45,140 bases of DNA from CAYGDT01 sp964348745 (lineage in GTDB: Bacteria; Patescibacteriota; Gracilibacteria; Peribacterales; Peribacteraceae), in NCBI GenBank assembly GCA_964348745.1, contig CAYGDT010000002.1:1-45140 (forward strand), written 5' to 3'. The notes below the pieces were generated by a model that worked only from the letters and a program-made list of their open reading frames with translations, was not told the origin of the DNA and searched no databases. Position numbers and translations under genes: made by a program. Every line of letters starts with the position of its first letter. Within the stretch, counting starts at the first letter, position 1. Shown piece after piece: positions 1 through 7,382 of the stretch.

Positions 1-108
1 ACCTACTCTGTAGCTTGTCACGATTTTCAGACAGGTTTCTTTTATAGATTGTGGCTTTTTTATGCCAAGAACTGTAAACATATCCCTAAAAATTGATGAG
101 CTGTCCGT

Positions 109-137
109 TTGCTCATAACAGATGATTTCCCTACGAT
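109..137 (+). promoter_or_regulatory. Predicted gatA promoter, near-leaderless
   Basis: TTGCTC (109-114), a 17-bp spacer and TACGAT (132-137) fit a sigma70-type promoter. The -10 box ends 11 nt before the ATG at 149, so the message would have a leader of only a few bases. The box lies downstream of the other possible ATG at 122, which argues for the start at 149. There is no Shine-Dalgarno sequence in front of either ATG. Confidence 0.45.
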
Positions 138-148
138 CTCTCACAAAG

Positions 149-1651
149 ATGAACCCCGCAAGTCTGACGATACTACAGGCGCATGAGCTCCTTCGGACAA
201 AGCAACTGAGTGCCGTTGAACTGACACGCGCTGCGTTGGATCGCATTGAAGCATGCAACGAAACTCTGAATGCCGTCGTCTATGTGCGCGCAGACGAAGC
301 ACTTGCGGAAGCGAAAGCAGTGGATGACGCGGGAGATTTTTCCCATCCGCTTAGAGGCATTCCGTACCTTGCAAAAGATAACTTTTGCGAAGCAAATGTG
401 CCGACCACGGCGGGTTCCAAAATTCTTCGGGATCCACTCTATATCCCCCCGTTTGATTCGACGACGACTGCGCGACTGAAACATGTCGGCGCGATCTCCC
501 TCGGCAAAGCAAACACCGATGAATTTACGATGGGATCGAGTACCGAATATTCGTGCTACGGACCGACGATGAACCCGTGGGATACCGCATGCGTCGCAGG
601 CGGTTCATCGGGTGGGAGTGCCGCGGGTGTTGCGGCGGATCTGTGCATGTTTGCGCTCGGCACGGACACGGGAGGGTCTATCCGGCTGCCTGCAAGTTTC
701 TGCGGTTGTACGGCGATCCGCCCGACCTACGGGCGCACCAGCCGCTATGGAGTGATGAGTATGGCAAGTAGTTTGGATACCATCGGACCGCTGGCAAAAA
801 CGGTGGAAGACCTCGCAATTATTCTGCAAACACTCTCGGGTAAAGATCCGATGGACGTAACGACTGCAGACGTCCCCGTACCGGACTACCGCAGCGCGCT
901 CACGGGTAACGTACAGGGTCTTCGTATCGGACTGCCAAAAGAATATTTTATCGAGGGTATTGATCCGGAAGTAGAAGCCGCTGTACGGGAAGCGGCGAAA
1001 GTTCTTGCATCACTGGGGGCTTCGCTCATAGATATTTCGCTGCCGCATACCGAGTATGCAGTGCCGACCTACTGCATCATCGCGCAGAGCGAAGTGAGTT
1101 CTAATATGACGCGGTTCGATGGCATCCGATTTGGTCATACACCTTCCCTCTCCCAAGGGGAGAGGGCTAGGGAGAGGGGGTCTGCAACTGGTGAAATATC
1201 CCAACTGATCGACTATTACCATACTGTTCGTACCGAAGGATTCGGGGACGAAGTGAAGCGACGCATTATGATCGGAACCTACGCGCTCTCCGCCGGTTAC
1301 TACGACGCGTACTATCGTCAGGCACAGAAGGTACGGACATTGATCAAGAAAGATTTTGATGAAGCGTTTACGAAGGTAGATGTGATCCTCTCCCCTGTGT
1401 CGCCGACGCCTGCATTCGTAGCAGGAGCGCATAGCGACGATCCCGTTGCGATGTATCTGGAAGATATTTTCCTCGACGCACAGCCGATGGCGGGAATCCC
1501 ATGCCTTTCGGTACCGTGTGGATTTACACAAAAGGGGTTACCGATCGGGCTGCAGCTTACGGGGCAGCAATGGGGGGAAGAAACCGTGCTGCGCGCGGCA
1601 CATGCGTACGAGAAAGCAACGGAGTGGCATGTGAAAAAACCATTATTATAG
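149..1651 (+). CDS. gatA: Asp-tRNA(Asn)/Glu-tRNA(Gln) amidotransferase subunit A
   Basis: Amidase-family subunit that releases ammonia from glutamine for the GatCAB transamidation of Glu-tRNA(Gln) and Asp-tRNA(Asn) in the cytoplasm. The Ser-cisSer-Lys machinery is visible: the Lys of AKDN (Lys76 from the chosen ATG), the GGSSGGSAA loop (Ser153) and the nucleophile in GTDTGGSIRLP (Ser177). The C-terminal part, with PIGLQLTG, is complete. An in-frame ATG lies upstream at 122. I prefer 149 because family proteins begin close to the SLTILQAHELL segment and a promoter overlaps the upstream stretch. Oddity: after RFDGIRFGHT there is an insertion of about 15-20 residues (about 340-358 from the upstream ATG), encoded by a palindromic GC-rich repeat at 1140-1182. 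The usual family sequence resumes at LIDYYHTVRTEGFG. gatB and gatC are not in the window. Confidence 0.95.
   Translation: MNPASLTILQAHELLRTKQLSAVELTRAALDRIEACNETLNAVVYVRADEALAEAKAVDDAGDFSHPLRGIPYLAKDNFCEANVPTTAGSKILRDPLYIPPFDSTTTARLKHVGAISLGKANTDEFTMGSSTEYSCYGPTMNPWDTACVAGGSSGGSAAGVAADLCMFALGTDTGGSIRLPASFCGCTAIRPTYGRTSRYGVMSMASSLDTIGPLAKTVEDLAIILQTLSGKDPMDVTTADVPVPDYRSALTGNVQGLRIGLPKEYFIEGIDPEVEAAVREAAKVLASLGASLIDISLPHTEYAVPTYCIIAQSEVSSNMTRFDGIRFGHTPSLSQGERARERGSATGEISQLIDYYHTVRTEGFGDEVKRRIMIGTYALSAGYYDAYYRQAQKVRTLIKKDFDEAFTKVDVILSPVSPTPAFVAGAHSDDPVAMYLEDIFLDAQPMAGIPCLSVPCGFTQKGLPIGLQLTGQQWGEETVLRAAHAYEKATEWHVKKPLL
1140..1182 (+). repeat. Palindromic element inserted in frame in gatA
   Basis: The sequence contains CCCTCTCC-CAA-GGGGAGAGGG, followed by CTAGGGAGAGGGGG. 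It forms a strong hairpin and codes for PSLSQGERARERG, low-complexity sequence absent from the GatA family at this point. A closely related element interrupts the glycosyltransferase at 16321-16390. Confidence 0.75.
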
Positions 1652-1665
1652 ATGCGTCTGTCTGT

Positions 1666-1698
1666 CCGTAGTCCCGCAAAAGCGGGATGAAGGCGGGT
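1666..1698 (+). repeat. REP-like hairpin after gatA
   Basis: A TCCCGC-AAAA-GCGGGA hairpin is followed by ...GGCGGG. It lies between the convergent gatA and asparaginase genes and resembles the hairpins at 5751-5780 and 7580-7602. It may act as a bidirectional terminator, although no clear T-tract follows. Confidence 0.5.
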
Positions 1699-1729
1699 AT
1701 AAGAAATCGGTGGAGTGGAAATTCTTGCA

Positions 1730-3178
1730 CTATTTGTCCCGTTTTCCGGTTTCTCTTTGGTTAATCCCTTTTTGAGGAATTTCACCGGCAAGGTTTCTCA
1801 CGAGTTCACTTCGAATCAGATCGCTAACATGCTTTGGCATGGAACCATCCTTCTGAACATCACTCTCACGATAGTGCTGAGCAGCCGCGCGCATCACTCT
1901 TGCTGCACCCATCTCCTTGGTCATCCCTACTGGCGTTGCCCCTGCATTTTCCAAAGGTCCTGCGGCATATTTCCCAATCATGGGGACATTATGCGCCGGT
2001 CCAAATGCAAACAACGGGATTCCTTTTTTTGCTATCTCATCACCAATAATATCTGCAATCCTTGGATCAAATGTTCCTGCTCCATATGAAATGACAAAAT
2101 GCGCAAGCTCTCTACCATGACGAATAGCAGCACGTAACCCGATATCATCAGTTTGCATTTTTGCCCTTGTTTCTGCCGTACGATCCGGTCCTCGATACAC
2201 GACAACATCTGCCGGAGCATTTCTGTTTTTCTTCCTCAGCCAGTTTGGCAATGGATCAGCATCAGGATCTACTCCATGGGAGAAATTAATAACTTGTTCA
2301 TGCATATAGGCATACATTGCTTCATCTGCAGTGTCATCCACCTTTGTGATACCAGACGTTAAGTTCGCTACGCGTCCCATGACAGTGACAGCTTCAGCGC
2401 AACCGTGACGCTTCAACATATCAAGCATTAACAGCGAATCTTGAACATTTTTCTCTGCATCGTTATTACGCTGTCCAATGGGTTTTTGTGCACCGGTATG
2501 GACAACGTTGTATTGCATATTTGCTCCTTGCATTGCAATCATATGCGCTCCTGAGTTCGGCATGGTATCTGTACCGTGTGTAATGAGGAATCCGGCAAAG
2601 TGCTCCTTGAGTCTGTCATCCATTTGGTCATAAATGACATTCATTGCGATCACCATGTCTCCTTCATCATTAATTGTTAATTCCGAACTATCCATGGAAT
2701 ATGCATCAAGCCCCTCTACGATGTAATCATTCGCAATACTCGTACTCGCCCTGTTAACAATGTTCTGGAAACTCGTATCCGGATCTGCTTCCAGTCTTCC
2801 TTCAGTATTTTTGCTCATGCAAATCGTTCCTCCAGTCGCTATTCCAAGAACAAAAGGTTTATTGCCTGAGACTACCTTTGCAATAAATTCAGGATCATTA
2901 ATACGCGCAATAAGAGCACTGACGTTATCCGGAGTCAGCATGCGCTTTGGTTTTCCCGTTTTATCACTGTATTCAATTTCTCTGTAGCGCAAACTATTCA
3001 GATCAAGTGGGTTCGCAACAACATCCACAGTATGCAATGGCATCGGCTTACGAGTTCTGCCATCAAGAATAGCTAAAGCCTGCGCATACTTTTTCTCAGA
3101 AGCCTTCACCGCGGGGCAGTGATTTTCTGGCTTTGGATGCGTTGCTATTTCTGGAGTTTGATTGGACTCATTAGGCAT
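1730..3178 (-). CDS. Asparaginase/glutaminase-family amidohydrolase
   Basis: Likely hydrolyses asparagine (possibly glutamine) to the acid and ammonia. Both asparaginase signatures are present: ATGGTI at residues 114-119 (nucleophile Thr115) and THGTDT at 200-205. The substrate-site MDSSE lies at 162-166. At 482 residues it is longer than the usual 320-350, because about 105 residues precede the first beta strand. That extension has no recognisable domain or signal peptide. It is convergent with gatA, which invites comparison with archaeal GatD. However, no GatE partner is present and gatA already implies GatCAB, so a free asparaginase is more likely. A good sigma70-type promoter lies upstream. 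Confidence 0.85.
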   Translation of the reverse strand: MPNESNQTPEIATHPKPENHCPAVKASEKKYAQALAILDGRTRKPMPLHTVDVVANPLDLNSLRYREIEYSDKTGKPKRMLTPDNVSALIARINDPEFIAKVVSGNKPFVLGIATGGTICMSKNTEGRLEADPDTSFQNIVNRASTSIANDYIVEGLDAYSMDSSELTINDEGDMVIAMNVIYDQMDDRLKEHFAGFLITHGTDTMPNSGAHMIAMQGANMQYNVVHTGAQKPIGQRNNDAEKNVQDSLLMLDMLKRHGCAEAVTVMGRVANLTSGITKVDDTADEAMYAYMHEQVINFSHGVDPDADPLPNWLRKKNRNAPADVVVYRGPDRTAETRAKMQTDDIGLRAAIRHGRELAHFVISYGAGTFDPRIADIIGDEIAKKGIPLFAFGPAHNVPMIGKYAAGPLENAGATPVGMTKEMGAARVMRAAAQHYRESDVQKDGSMPKHVSDLIRSELVRNLAGEIPQKGINQRETGKRDK

Positions 3179-3218
3179 GACAATTTTAGGGAAAAGGAAA
3201 GAATTCTACCTAGGATTT

Positions 3219-3247
3219 ATTATAGTGAATAAATTGACAATTGTAAA
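3219..3247 (-). promoter_or_regulatory. Sigma70-type promoter of the asparaginase gene
   Basis: On the minus strand, TTTACA (3247-3242), a 17-bp spacer and TATAAT (3224-3219) make a near-consensus promoter about 40 nt before the start codon. The same AT-rich patch has TTGACA (3234-3239), 16 bp and TACTAT (3256-3261) on the plus strand. That could be a divergent promoter reading towards, and antisense to, the 3327-3677 gene. Confidence 0.7.
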
Positions 3248-3326
3248 TAGTATTTTACTATAGTAATTATTCAAATAACCATTACACCCCCCTGCCAGTG
3301 ATAAGTGATGAAGAATAGACATAGAT

Positions 3327-3677
3327 TTACATTGATAAGTCGGTAAGCATGCTGGCTGTTAAAAGCTCCTGATGTGCCTCTTCCATGCAAAAAATCTGGT
3401 CTTCATTGAGCATAGTTATCAGTGCCTCGTGCGACCCATTGGTGGTGAGTGCTCCGATCTTCCTGTTAAACACAAAATACATCAAAGGCACACGTTCTCT
3501 TGTACTTTCATACATCCACAAATGGCAATGTCCGCCGAAGCTGACACGAACCGTGTAACGATAATCTGCAGAGCACCTGCTGCGCGCTCCCCATGGTGTT
3601 ACTCTGGCGTAATGCTCCATCGCCTTGTCTGCAAGACAGCAGGAGAGTGCCTTTTCTGTAATATCCAGTTCATGCAT
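3327..3677 (-). CDS. Hypothetical protein, coupled to upstream gene
   Basis: A 116-residue protein with no family I recognise. It has no membrane segment or signal. It is rich in Cys, Met and His (for example SCCL, SRCSADYRY, GGHCHLWMY). Its ATG overlaps the end of the upstream gene by 8 nt, so the two are almost certainly co-transcribed and perhaps translationally coupled. A product acting together with the 3670-4605 protein is the only inference the context allows. Confidence 0.6.
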   Translation of the reverse strand: MHELDITEKALSCCLADKAMEHYARVTPWGARSRCSADYRYTVRVSFGGHCHLWMYESTRERVPLMYFVFNRKIGALTTNGSHEALITMLNEDQIFCMEEAHQELLTASMLTDLSM

Positions 3678-4605
3678 CGTGTGTCTTGTGAGCGCGTAAA
3701 ATCAAATCGCCTTTACTGTAACCAAACAACCGAAAGACGCCGGCTGCGTCTGTATTATTGCTCAGTGCGACATGTGCGTCATTGTAGTCATCGTCGACAA
3801 CACATCGTACTGGTACCCCCTCGGTCTTTCCATTTGCCAGAGCCTCTAAGGTGAGTTCGCCAACACGCCGTGGATCTAGTCTTGCTTCGTTCTCAGTACC
3901 ATGAGCAGCCATGCCAATCTGCAAAGCCATAGCACTCACATCGACATTATTTTCTCTCAACAACCTCATAAAGTGAAAAAGGAGACTTGATGTCGCTTTT
4001 GCACAATCGCCTGCACTAAAAAATCCCTTACGGCGAATGATAGGACCAACAATTGGCATAAGACCTGCGTTTTGACTTTCCTTGGCAATATCAACAAGTT
4101 CCATAACGGATATTCTTAAATCATTACGCAGACTCCATATGTGAGTTATCTGCTTTGGCAGGTATTCCATCTTCAGTTCCCTTCTTGCTTCCACTGCCCA
4201 AGCTCCTTGCTTGACCATTTCACGATACCAACCCTTTGAACGGCACTCATTAGGCTGACTGCTGTGATGTGCAATTGTCGCTATTCCATGTTGATCCAGA
4301 AACCTGCTCCATGAGGGGGCAGTATCTCCCGTCTTCATTCCGGACCGTAACTGATTCTCCGTCAGAACAACGCCGCTATAGCGACGACCAAGTTGCGGAG
4401 GCAGATCTACAATATCGTGCACGAGGTAGTTTTCTATTTTTGTCCTCGTTTCTTGTCTGGCACTTCCTATGTCGTACTTCGCCGCGTTAAAGATAGGAAC
4501 GGGATTACGTTCACGAGTGAAGCTTGCTGCATTTCGCCTGTATTGATCATTGGAACTGATTGACATGATGATATGAATAAAAAAGATAGTAAATTGCTCC
4601 GACAC
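3670..4605 (-). CDS. Hypothetical protein
   Basis: About 311 residues from a GTG at 4605, or 298 from an ATG at 4566 (MSISSNDQYRRN), which looks the more natural start. I do not recognise the family. It is soluble, of mixed composition, with no signal peptide. It overlaps the next gene, 3327-3677, by 8 nt and forms a two-gene unit with it. No reliable promoter was found, only a weak TTGACT some 40-50 nt before the GTG. Confidence 0.65.
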   Translation of the reverse strand: MSEQFTIFFIHIIMSISSNDQYRRNAASFTRERNPVPIFNAAKYDIGSARQETRTKIENYLVHDIVDLPPQLGRRYSGVVLTENQLRSGMKTGDTAPSWSRFLDQHGIATIAHHSSQPNECRSKGWYREMVKQGAWAVEARRELKMEYLPKQITHIWSLRNDLRISVMELVDIAKESQNAGLMPIVGPIIRRKGFFSAGDCAKATSSLLFHFMRLLRENNVDVSAMALQIGMAAHGTENEARLDPRRVGELTLEALANGKTEGVPVRCVVDDDYNDAHVALSNNTDAAGVFRLFGYSKGDLILRAHKTHDA

Positions 4606-4721
4606 CTTGCACCCCCATTTGACAGATGTACAAAATCGGCCATAGAGTCAAAGTAGGAATTCCCACTCTATAAGACGATAAGCTTAAGAATTTGTCATTT
4701 CATTTTCCGTTGTCCGTATCA

Positions 4722-4738
4722 GACAGCAGGTTGCTGTC
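4722..4738. promoter_or_regulatory. Inverted repeat upstream of the TrmB-family gene
   Basis: A perfect 7-bp inverted repeat, GACAGCA-GGT-TGCTGTC, lies about 80 nt upstream of the regulator gene at 4819. It could be an operator for the regulator or the terminator of a transcript entering from the left. No T-tract follows, so an operator is slightly favoured. This is inference from position only. Confidence 0.35.
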
Positions 4739-4818
4739 GGATGATGACAACAAAGAAGCCTCCGACTGTAGTCATGATCTTGTTTCTCATTTGACCCCGA
4801 TTTGCTACGCTTCTCCCC

Positions 4819-5610
4819 ATGTTGATCGAGAATTTCCTCCGGAACCTCGGCCTGTCGGATAACGAGACAAAAGTATACCTCTACCTGCTCACGCACGGCG
4901 AATCGATCGCGAGCGTGATCGCCAAGCGTCTCGATATCAAACGGGCGACGGTGTACCCCGTCATCGAATCCCTCGAAAAGCAGGAACTGATTTCGACGTT
5001 CGAGAAGAACGGCACGATGCACTTTGACGCGGTGGAGCCCGAAGACATCGTCTATGTGTGCGAGCAGCGGGTGCACCAGATGAAACGCTTGAAGGAAAAT
5101 GCGGAGAGTCTGCATCAAGAATTCAAAGAACTGCGCGAGCAGGGCAAAATGCCGAAACTGGAGATCCGTGGGAAGATCAAATACTTCGAAGGGCTGGATG
5201 CCGTAACGGGACTGATCAACGAGACGCTCGATGAAAAAGAAAAAGAACAGCTCTGTTTTGGGTTAAACACGTTCCACACAGAACTCAGCGGCAACGACTG
5301 GCAGGACTACACCAAAATACGTGTGAAGAAAGGCATGCGCGTCCGCAGCATTCAGCCTGATAAACCCGAAGCAATCGCCTACAAAAAGCGCGATGCGACA
5401 GAACTGCGCGAGACGCGGCTTGTGCCGAAGAAGGAATTCCCCGGCGACAGCGAAATCAACATCATCGGCGATATGATCGCCATGTTTACGACGAAGGGTA
5501 AACAACCCATGGGTATGAAGATGTACAACAAAGAGCTCGCGCAAGCGCTGCGCAGCATCTTTGAACTCGCATGGGAGCGGGCAGAGCATTATGATACAAA
5601 GAAGCCATAG
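4819..5610 (+). CDS. TrmB-family transcriptional regulator
   Basis: A 263-residue DNA-binding protein. Residues about 5-70 form a winged helix-turn-helix of TrmB type (LGLSDNETKVYLYLLTHGESIASVIAKRL, then RATVYPVIESLEKQELI). A predicted coiled coil (about 85-115, KRLKENAESLHQEFKELRE) follows, as is usual for dimerisation, and the rest matches the C-terminal sensor region seen in many TrmB-like proteins. TrmB proteins usually sense sugars or other small ligands; here the ligand and targets are unknown. TACGCT sits 7 nt before the ATG and there is no Shine-Dalgarno sequence, so the message is probably leaderless. The gene stands alone, followed by the tRNA-Asp locus. Confidence 0.85.
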   Translation: MLIENFLRNLGLSDNETKVYLYLLTHGESIASVIAKRLDIKRATVYPVIESLEKQELISTFEKNGTMHFDAVEPEDIVYVCEQRVHQMKRLKENAESLHQEFKELREQGKMPKLEIRGKIKYFEGLDAVTGLINETLDEKEKEQLCFGLNTFHTELSGNDWQDYTKIRVKKGMRVRSIQPDKPEAIAYKKRDATELRETRLVPKKEFPGDSEINIIGDMIAMFTTKGKQPMGMKMYNKELAQALRSIFELAWERAEHYDTKKP

Positions 5611-5721
5611 CAGCCCGATTTGGCGATAATTATTCTTGTTGCACCCTCTCCTTGCTGGTACCGTTTCTGTAGTTCCTTCGGAAAAGGCCTGTGACGCTGC
5701 TTTCGAGCGTCCCTGTGTTTC

Positions 5722-5742
5722 CCCCTTGTGGGGCTGTAGCTC
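5722..5742 (+). repeat. Duplicated 5' fragment of tRNA-Asp
   Basis: These 21 nt repeat exactly 5836-5856, which is the 8 nt before tRNA-Asp plus its first 13 nt (GGGGCTGTAGCTC). The copy then runs into a REP-like hairpin instead of the rest of the D-arm. It is a remnant, not a functional tRNA. Confidence 0.8.
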
Positions 5743-5750
5743 CCTCCTTC

Positions 5751-5780
5751 GTCCCGCATCCGCGGGACTCCGGCGGGCAG
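5751..5780 (+). repeat. REP-like hairpin
   Basis: GTCCCGC-ATCC-GCGGGAC is a perfect 7-bp stem, followed by TCCGGCGGG. It is the same general design as the elements at 1666-1698 and 7580-7602. It directly follows the truncated tRNA-Asp 5' copy. Confidence 0.6.
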
Positions 5781-5843
5781 GCAGCTTCCAGCCTCGCTTA
5801 AGAGGCTACGATCATTCCATAGTAGTATGTCATTACCCCTTGT

Positions 5844-5920
5844 GGGGCTGTAGCTCAGCTGGTTAGAGCGTCCGCCTGTCACGCGGAAGGTCGCGGGTTC
5901 AAGTCCCGTCAGCCCCGCCA
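5844..5920 (+). tRNA. tRNA-Asp (GTC)
   Basis: The 77-nt cloverleaf includes an encoded CCA. The acceptor is GGGGCTG/CAGCCCC with discriminator G. The D-arm contains GCTCAGCTGGTTAGAGC. The anticodon stem TCCGC/GCGGA encloses the loop CTGTCAC, which gives anticodon GTC. The T-arm is CGGGTTCAAGTCCCG. The gene is the centre of a rearranged locus: its 5' end is duplicated at 5722-5742 and its 3' end at 6451-6463. Confidence 0.97.
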
Positions 5921-5942
5921 CGCCTCACATGTGAGGCGTGGC
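5917..5942. repeat. 26-bp perfect palindrome at the tRNA-Asp CCA end
   Basis: Each arm is 13 bp (GCCACGCCTCACA and its reverse complement), with no spacer. It begins at the discriminator base and CCA of tRNA-Asp. No T-tract follows, so it is not a typical terminator. A cruciform-forming site at a tRNA 3' end is a plausible integration or cleavage target. Confidence 0.8.
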
Positions 5943-6117
5943 ACGCCACATTCCTTCTAGGCTGAGTAAGCGTTCGGTTTTTGGTGTCAGAAGAAAAGAT
6001 GTTCCATTCATCCATAGAACGCCTTTTATCGCTTGCACAAGACGAAATATCATTATTCACAAACTTTAATCGTTGTACTGTAAAGCATAAATAGATTTCT
6101 CGATGCACTATTAGGTC

Positions 6118-6372
6118 ATGTGGTACTTTTACGTTCTTCAAAGCTGTAAGAATCCAAATTGGTTCTATAAGGGATCAACAAATGACTTGCGTAGAAGATT
6201 TCGCCAACATCAGATGCAAGAAGTTAATTCAACGCGTCCGTATCATCCATTGCGCCTTGTCTACTACGAAGCATACATCACAGAAAAGGCTGCTCGTGAT
6301 AGAGAGGCAATGGTTAAAATGAGTGGCTCCTCTTGGGGAGCGCTTATGTCAAGAATTAAAAAGCATCTGTAG
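6118..6372 (+). CDS. Small GIY-YIG nuclease family protein
   Basis: At 84 residues it is essentially one GIY-YIG endonuclease domain. The N-terminal pair of strands reads WYFYVLQSC...WFYKGST, where FYV and FYKG replace canonical GIY and YIG. The conserved Arg is in DLRRRFRQH, and the family's downstream VYYEAY..EKAARDREAMVK helix is present. The catalytic Glu is probably the one in the REAMVK segment. Such small stand-alone domains are common in bacteria, with poorly known function. Position is the informative feature here: the gene lies between tRNA-Asp and a 13-bp copy of the tRNA's 3' end, so it may be the endonuclease of a tiny tRNA-targeted mobile element. Confidence 0.85.
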   Translation: MWYFYVLQSCKNPNWFYKGSTNDLRRRFRQHQMQEVNSTRPYHPLRLVYYEAYITEKAARDREAMVKMSGSSWGALMSRIKKHL

Positions 6373-6509
6373 TTATTTCAATCAGAACTAAGAGGGAGTT
6401 TTGTGGAGAAGCGCTAGTTGTGAAGAGCTGACTTTGCCGAAGGCGAAGTGGTCAGCCCCGCCATCATCAACAAAAAAACCTTGTGATTCTTCTTTCGCTG
6501 GCAATCCTC

Positions 6510-6515
6510 TATACT
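6510..6515 (+). promoter_or_regulatory. -10 box setting a leaderless start
   Basis: TATACT ends 6 nt before the ATG at 6522, with no Shine-Dalgarno sequence. It lies downstream of the alternative GTG at 6483 in the same frame, so 6522 is the better start. No strong -35 box is visible. Confidence 0.45.
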
Positions 6516-6521
6516 TTTGTT

Positions 6522-7382
6522 ATGCATACTCGCAGGATTGATGATGTAATCCGTCGTTTCATGGGGCTCCCGGGTGTTATTCGCTTTTTCGTCGTTTTTT
6601 TACTGACAGCCTGTGTACTCATCGTTCTCTATGTCATTGGTCTCGCAATTCTTTTAGCGCTTGGTTTCCGTGATGGTTGTTTCAATGGTGGTCCTAGTTG
6701 TGCTATTCCTCTAACACAAATCATAGAATTAGTTGTTGCTCCACTCACATTCATTCTCTTGCTCGACGCGCTCGGCAAGATCCTTAAAAACAAGATAGTA
6801 GGATACCGATTGTTCGTCATTTGTCTGGTCATAACACTGGTACAGGCTCTTATACCCACGAACTACGTCTATCCCATTTTAGATAAAACCGTGCGGTCGT
6901 ACTTTGTATTTCGTTCACCTCGAATAAAGATGATGAGTGAGGACCTGCCAGAATACAAAAACACAACCGACATGAAATTTTCTATTCTGTATCCAACAGG
7001 CTGGAAAGTTGAGGAATCGAAACCGGGAGGCCGAAATGATGAAGTGTATGCCGCAGATGCGTATCTAAATTTTTATGATCCAACAGCACCATACGATGAT
7101 CACTACAGAATTTTCCATGGATTTGATATTCAGGTTTACGAGCATGAAAGTCCGGAAGGATTTATTGAACACCGATCACCTCCTGTGACGCCTCCGCCTT
7201 ATATGGTAAATGGCCTTGCTGGTTACGAATATGACAGTGAGCTTGCCGATATGAACGGCACACAGAAAATTCATACGTATCTGCTAATGGTTGGTTTCAA
7301 CATCTTTGAAATTCGAGTTGATCGTAGCGATATGCGTGCGCTGCAACGATATATCGCCTCATTGGTATTTGAACCGGGCTGA
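6522..7382 (+). CDS. Membrane protein with C-terminal extracytoplasmic domain
   Basis: A 286-residue protein, not assigned to a family. Three hydrophobic helices occupy the first half: IRFFVVFLLTACVLIVLYVIGLAILLAL, IIELVVAPLTFILLLDAL and LFVICLVITLVQALIP. A soluble domain follows, beginning near FSILYPTGWKVEESKPGG and ending with IFEIRVDRSDMRALQRYIASLVFEPG. The segment YPTGW...VE resembles the start of PsbP/LpqN-like lipid-bound domains, a weak similarity by eye. The chosen ATG follows TATACT by 6 nt; a GTG at 6483 would add 13 residues. Confidence 0.7.
   Translation: MHTRRIDDVIRRFMGLPGVIRFFVVFLLTACVLIVLYVIGLAILLALGFRDGCFNGGPSCAIPLTQIIELVVAPLTFILLLDALGKILKNKIVGYRLFVICLVITLVQALIPTNYVYPILDKTVRSYFVFRSPRIKMMSEDLPEYKNTTDMKFSILYPTGWKVEESKPGGRNDEVYAADAYLNFYDPTAPYDDHYRIFHGFDIQVYEHESPEGFIEHRSPPVTPPPYMVNGLAGYEYDSELADMNGTQKIHTYLLMVGFNIFEIRVDRSDMRALQRYIASLVFEPG

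Larger units (their letters stand above)
5908..6463. mobile_element. Putative GIY-YIG mini-element at tRNA-Asp
   Basis: The 13-nt sequence GTCAGCCCCGCCA, which is the 3' end of tRNA-Asp, occurs at 5908-5920 and again as a direct repeat at 6451-6463. It brackets about 530 bp that contain a 26-bp palindrome and a single GIY-YIG gene. Direct repeats of a tRNA 3' end are the usual footprint of site-specific integration. No integrase is present, so mobilisation by endonuclease cleavage and repair is an alternative. Boundaries and mobility are inferred. Confidence 0.5.

Noticed and set aside
1730..3178. Asparaginase-like protein as GatD of an archaeal-type GatDE
   Set aside because: No GatE gene is present, the N-terminus lacks a recognisable GatD Tudor-like domain, and gatA implies the bacterial GatCAB route.
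5722..5742. A second tRNA-Asp gene
   Set aside because: Only the first 13 nt of the tRNA are present; the sequence then turns into a REP-like hairpin.
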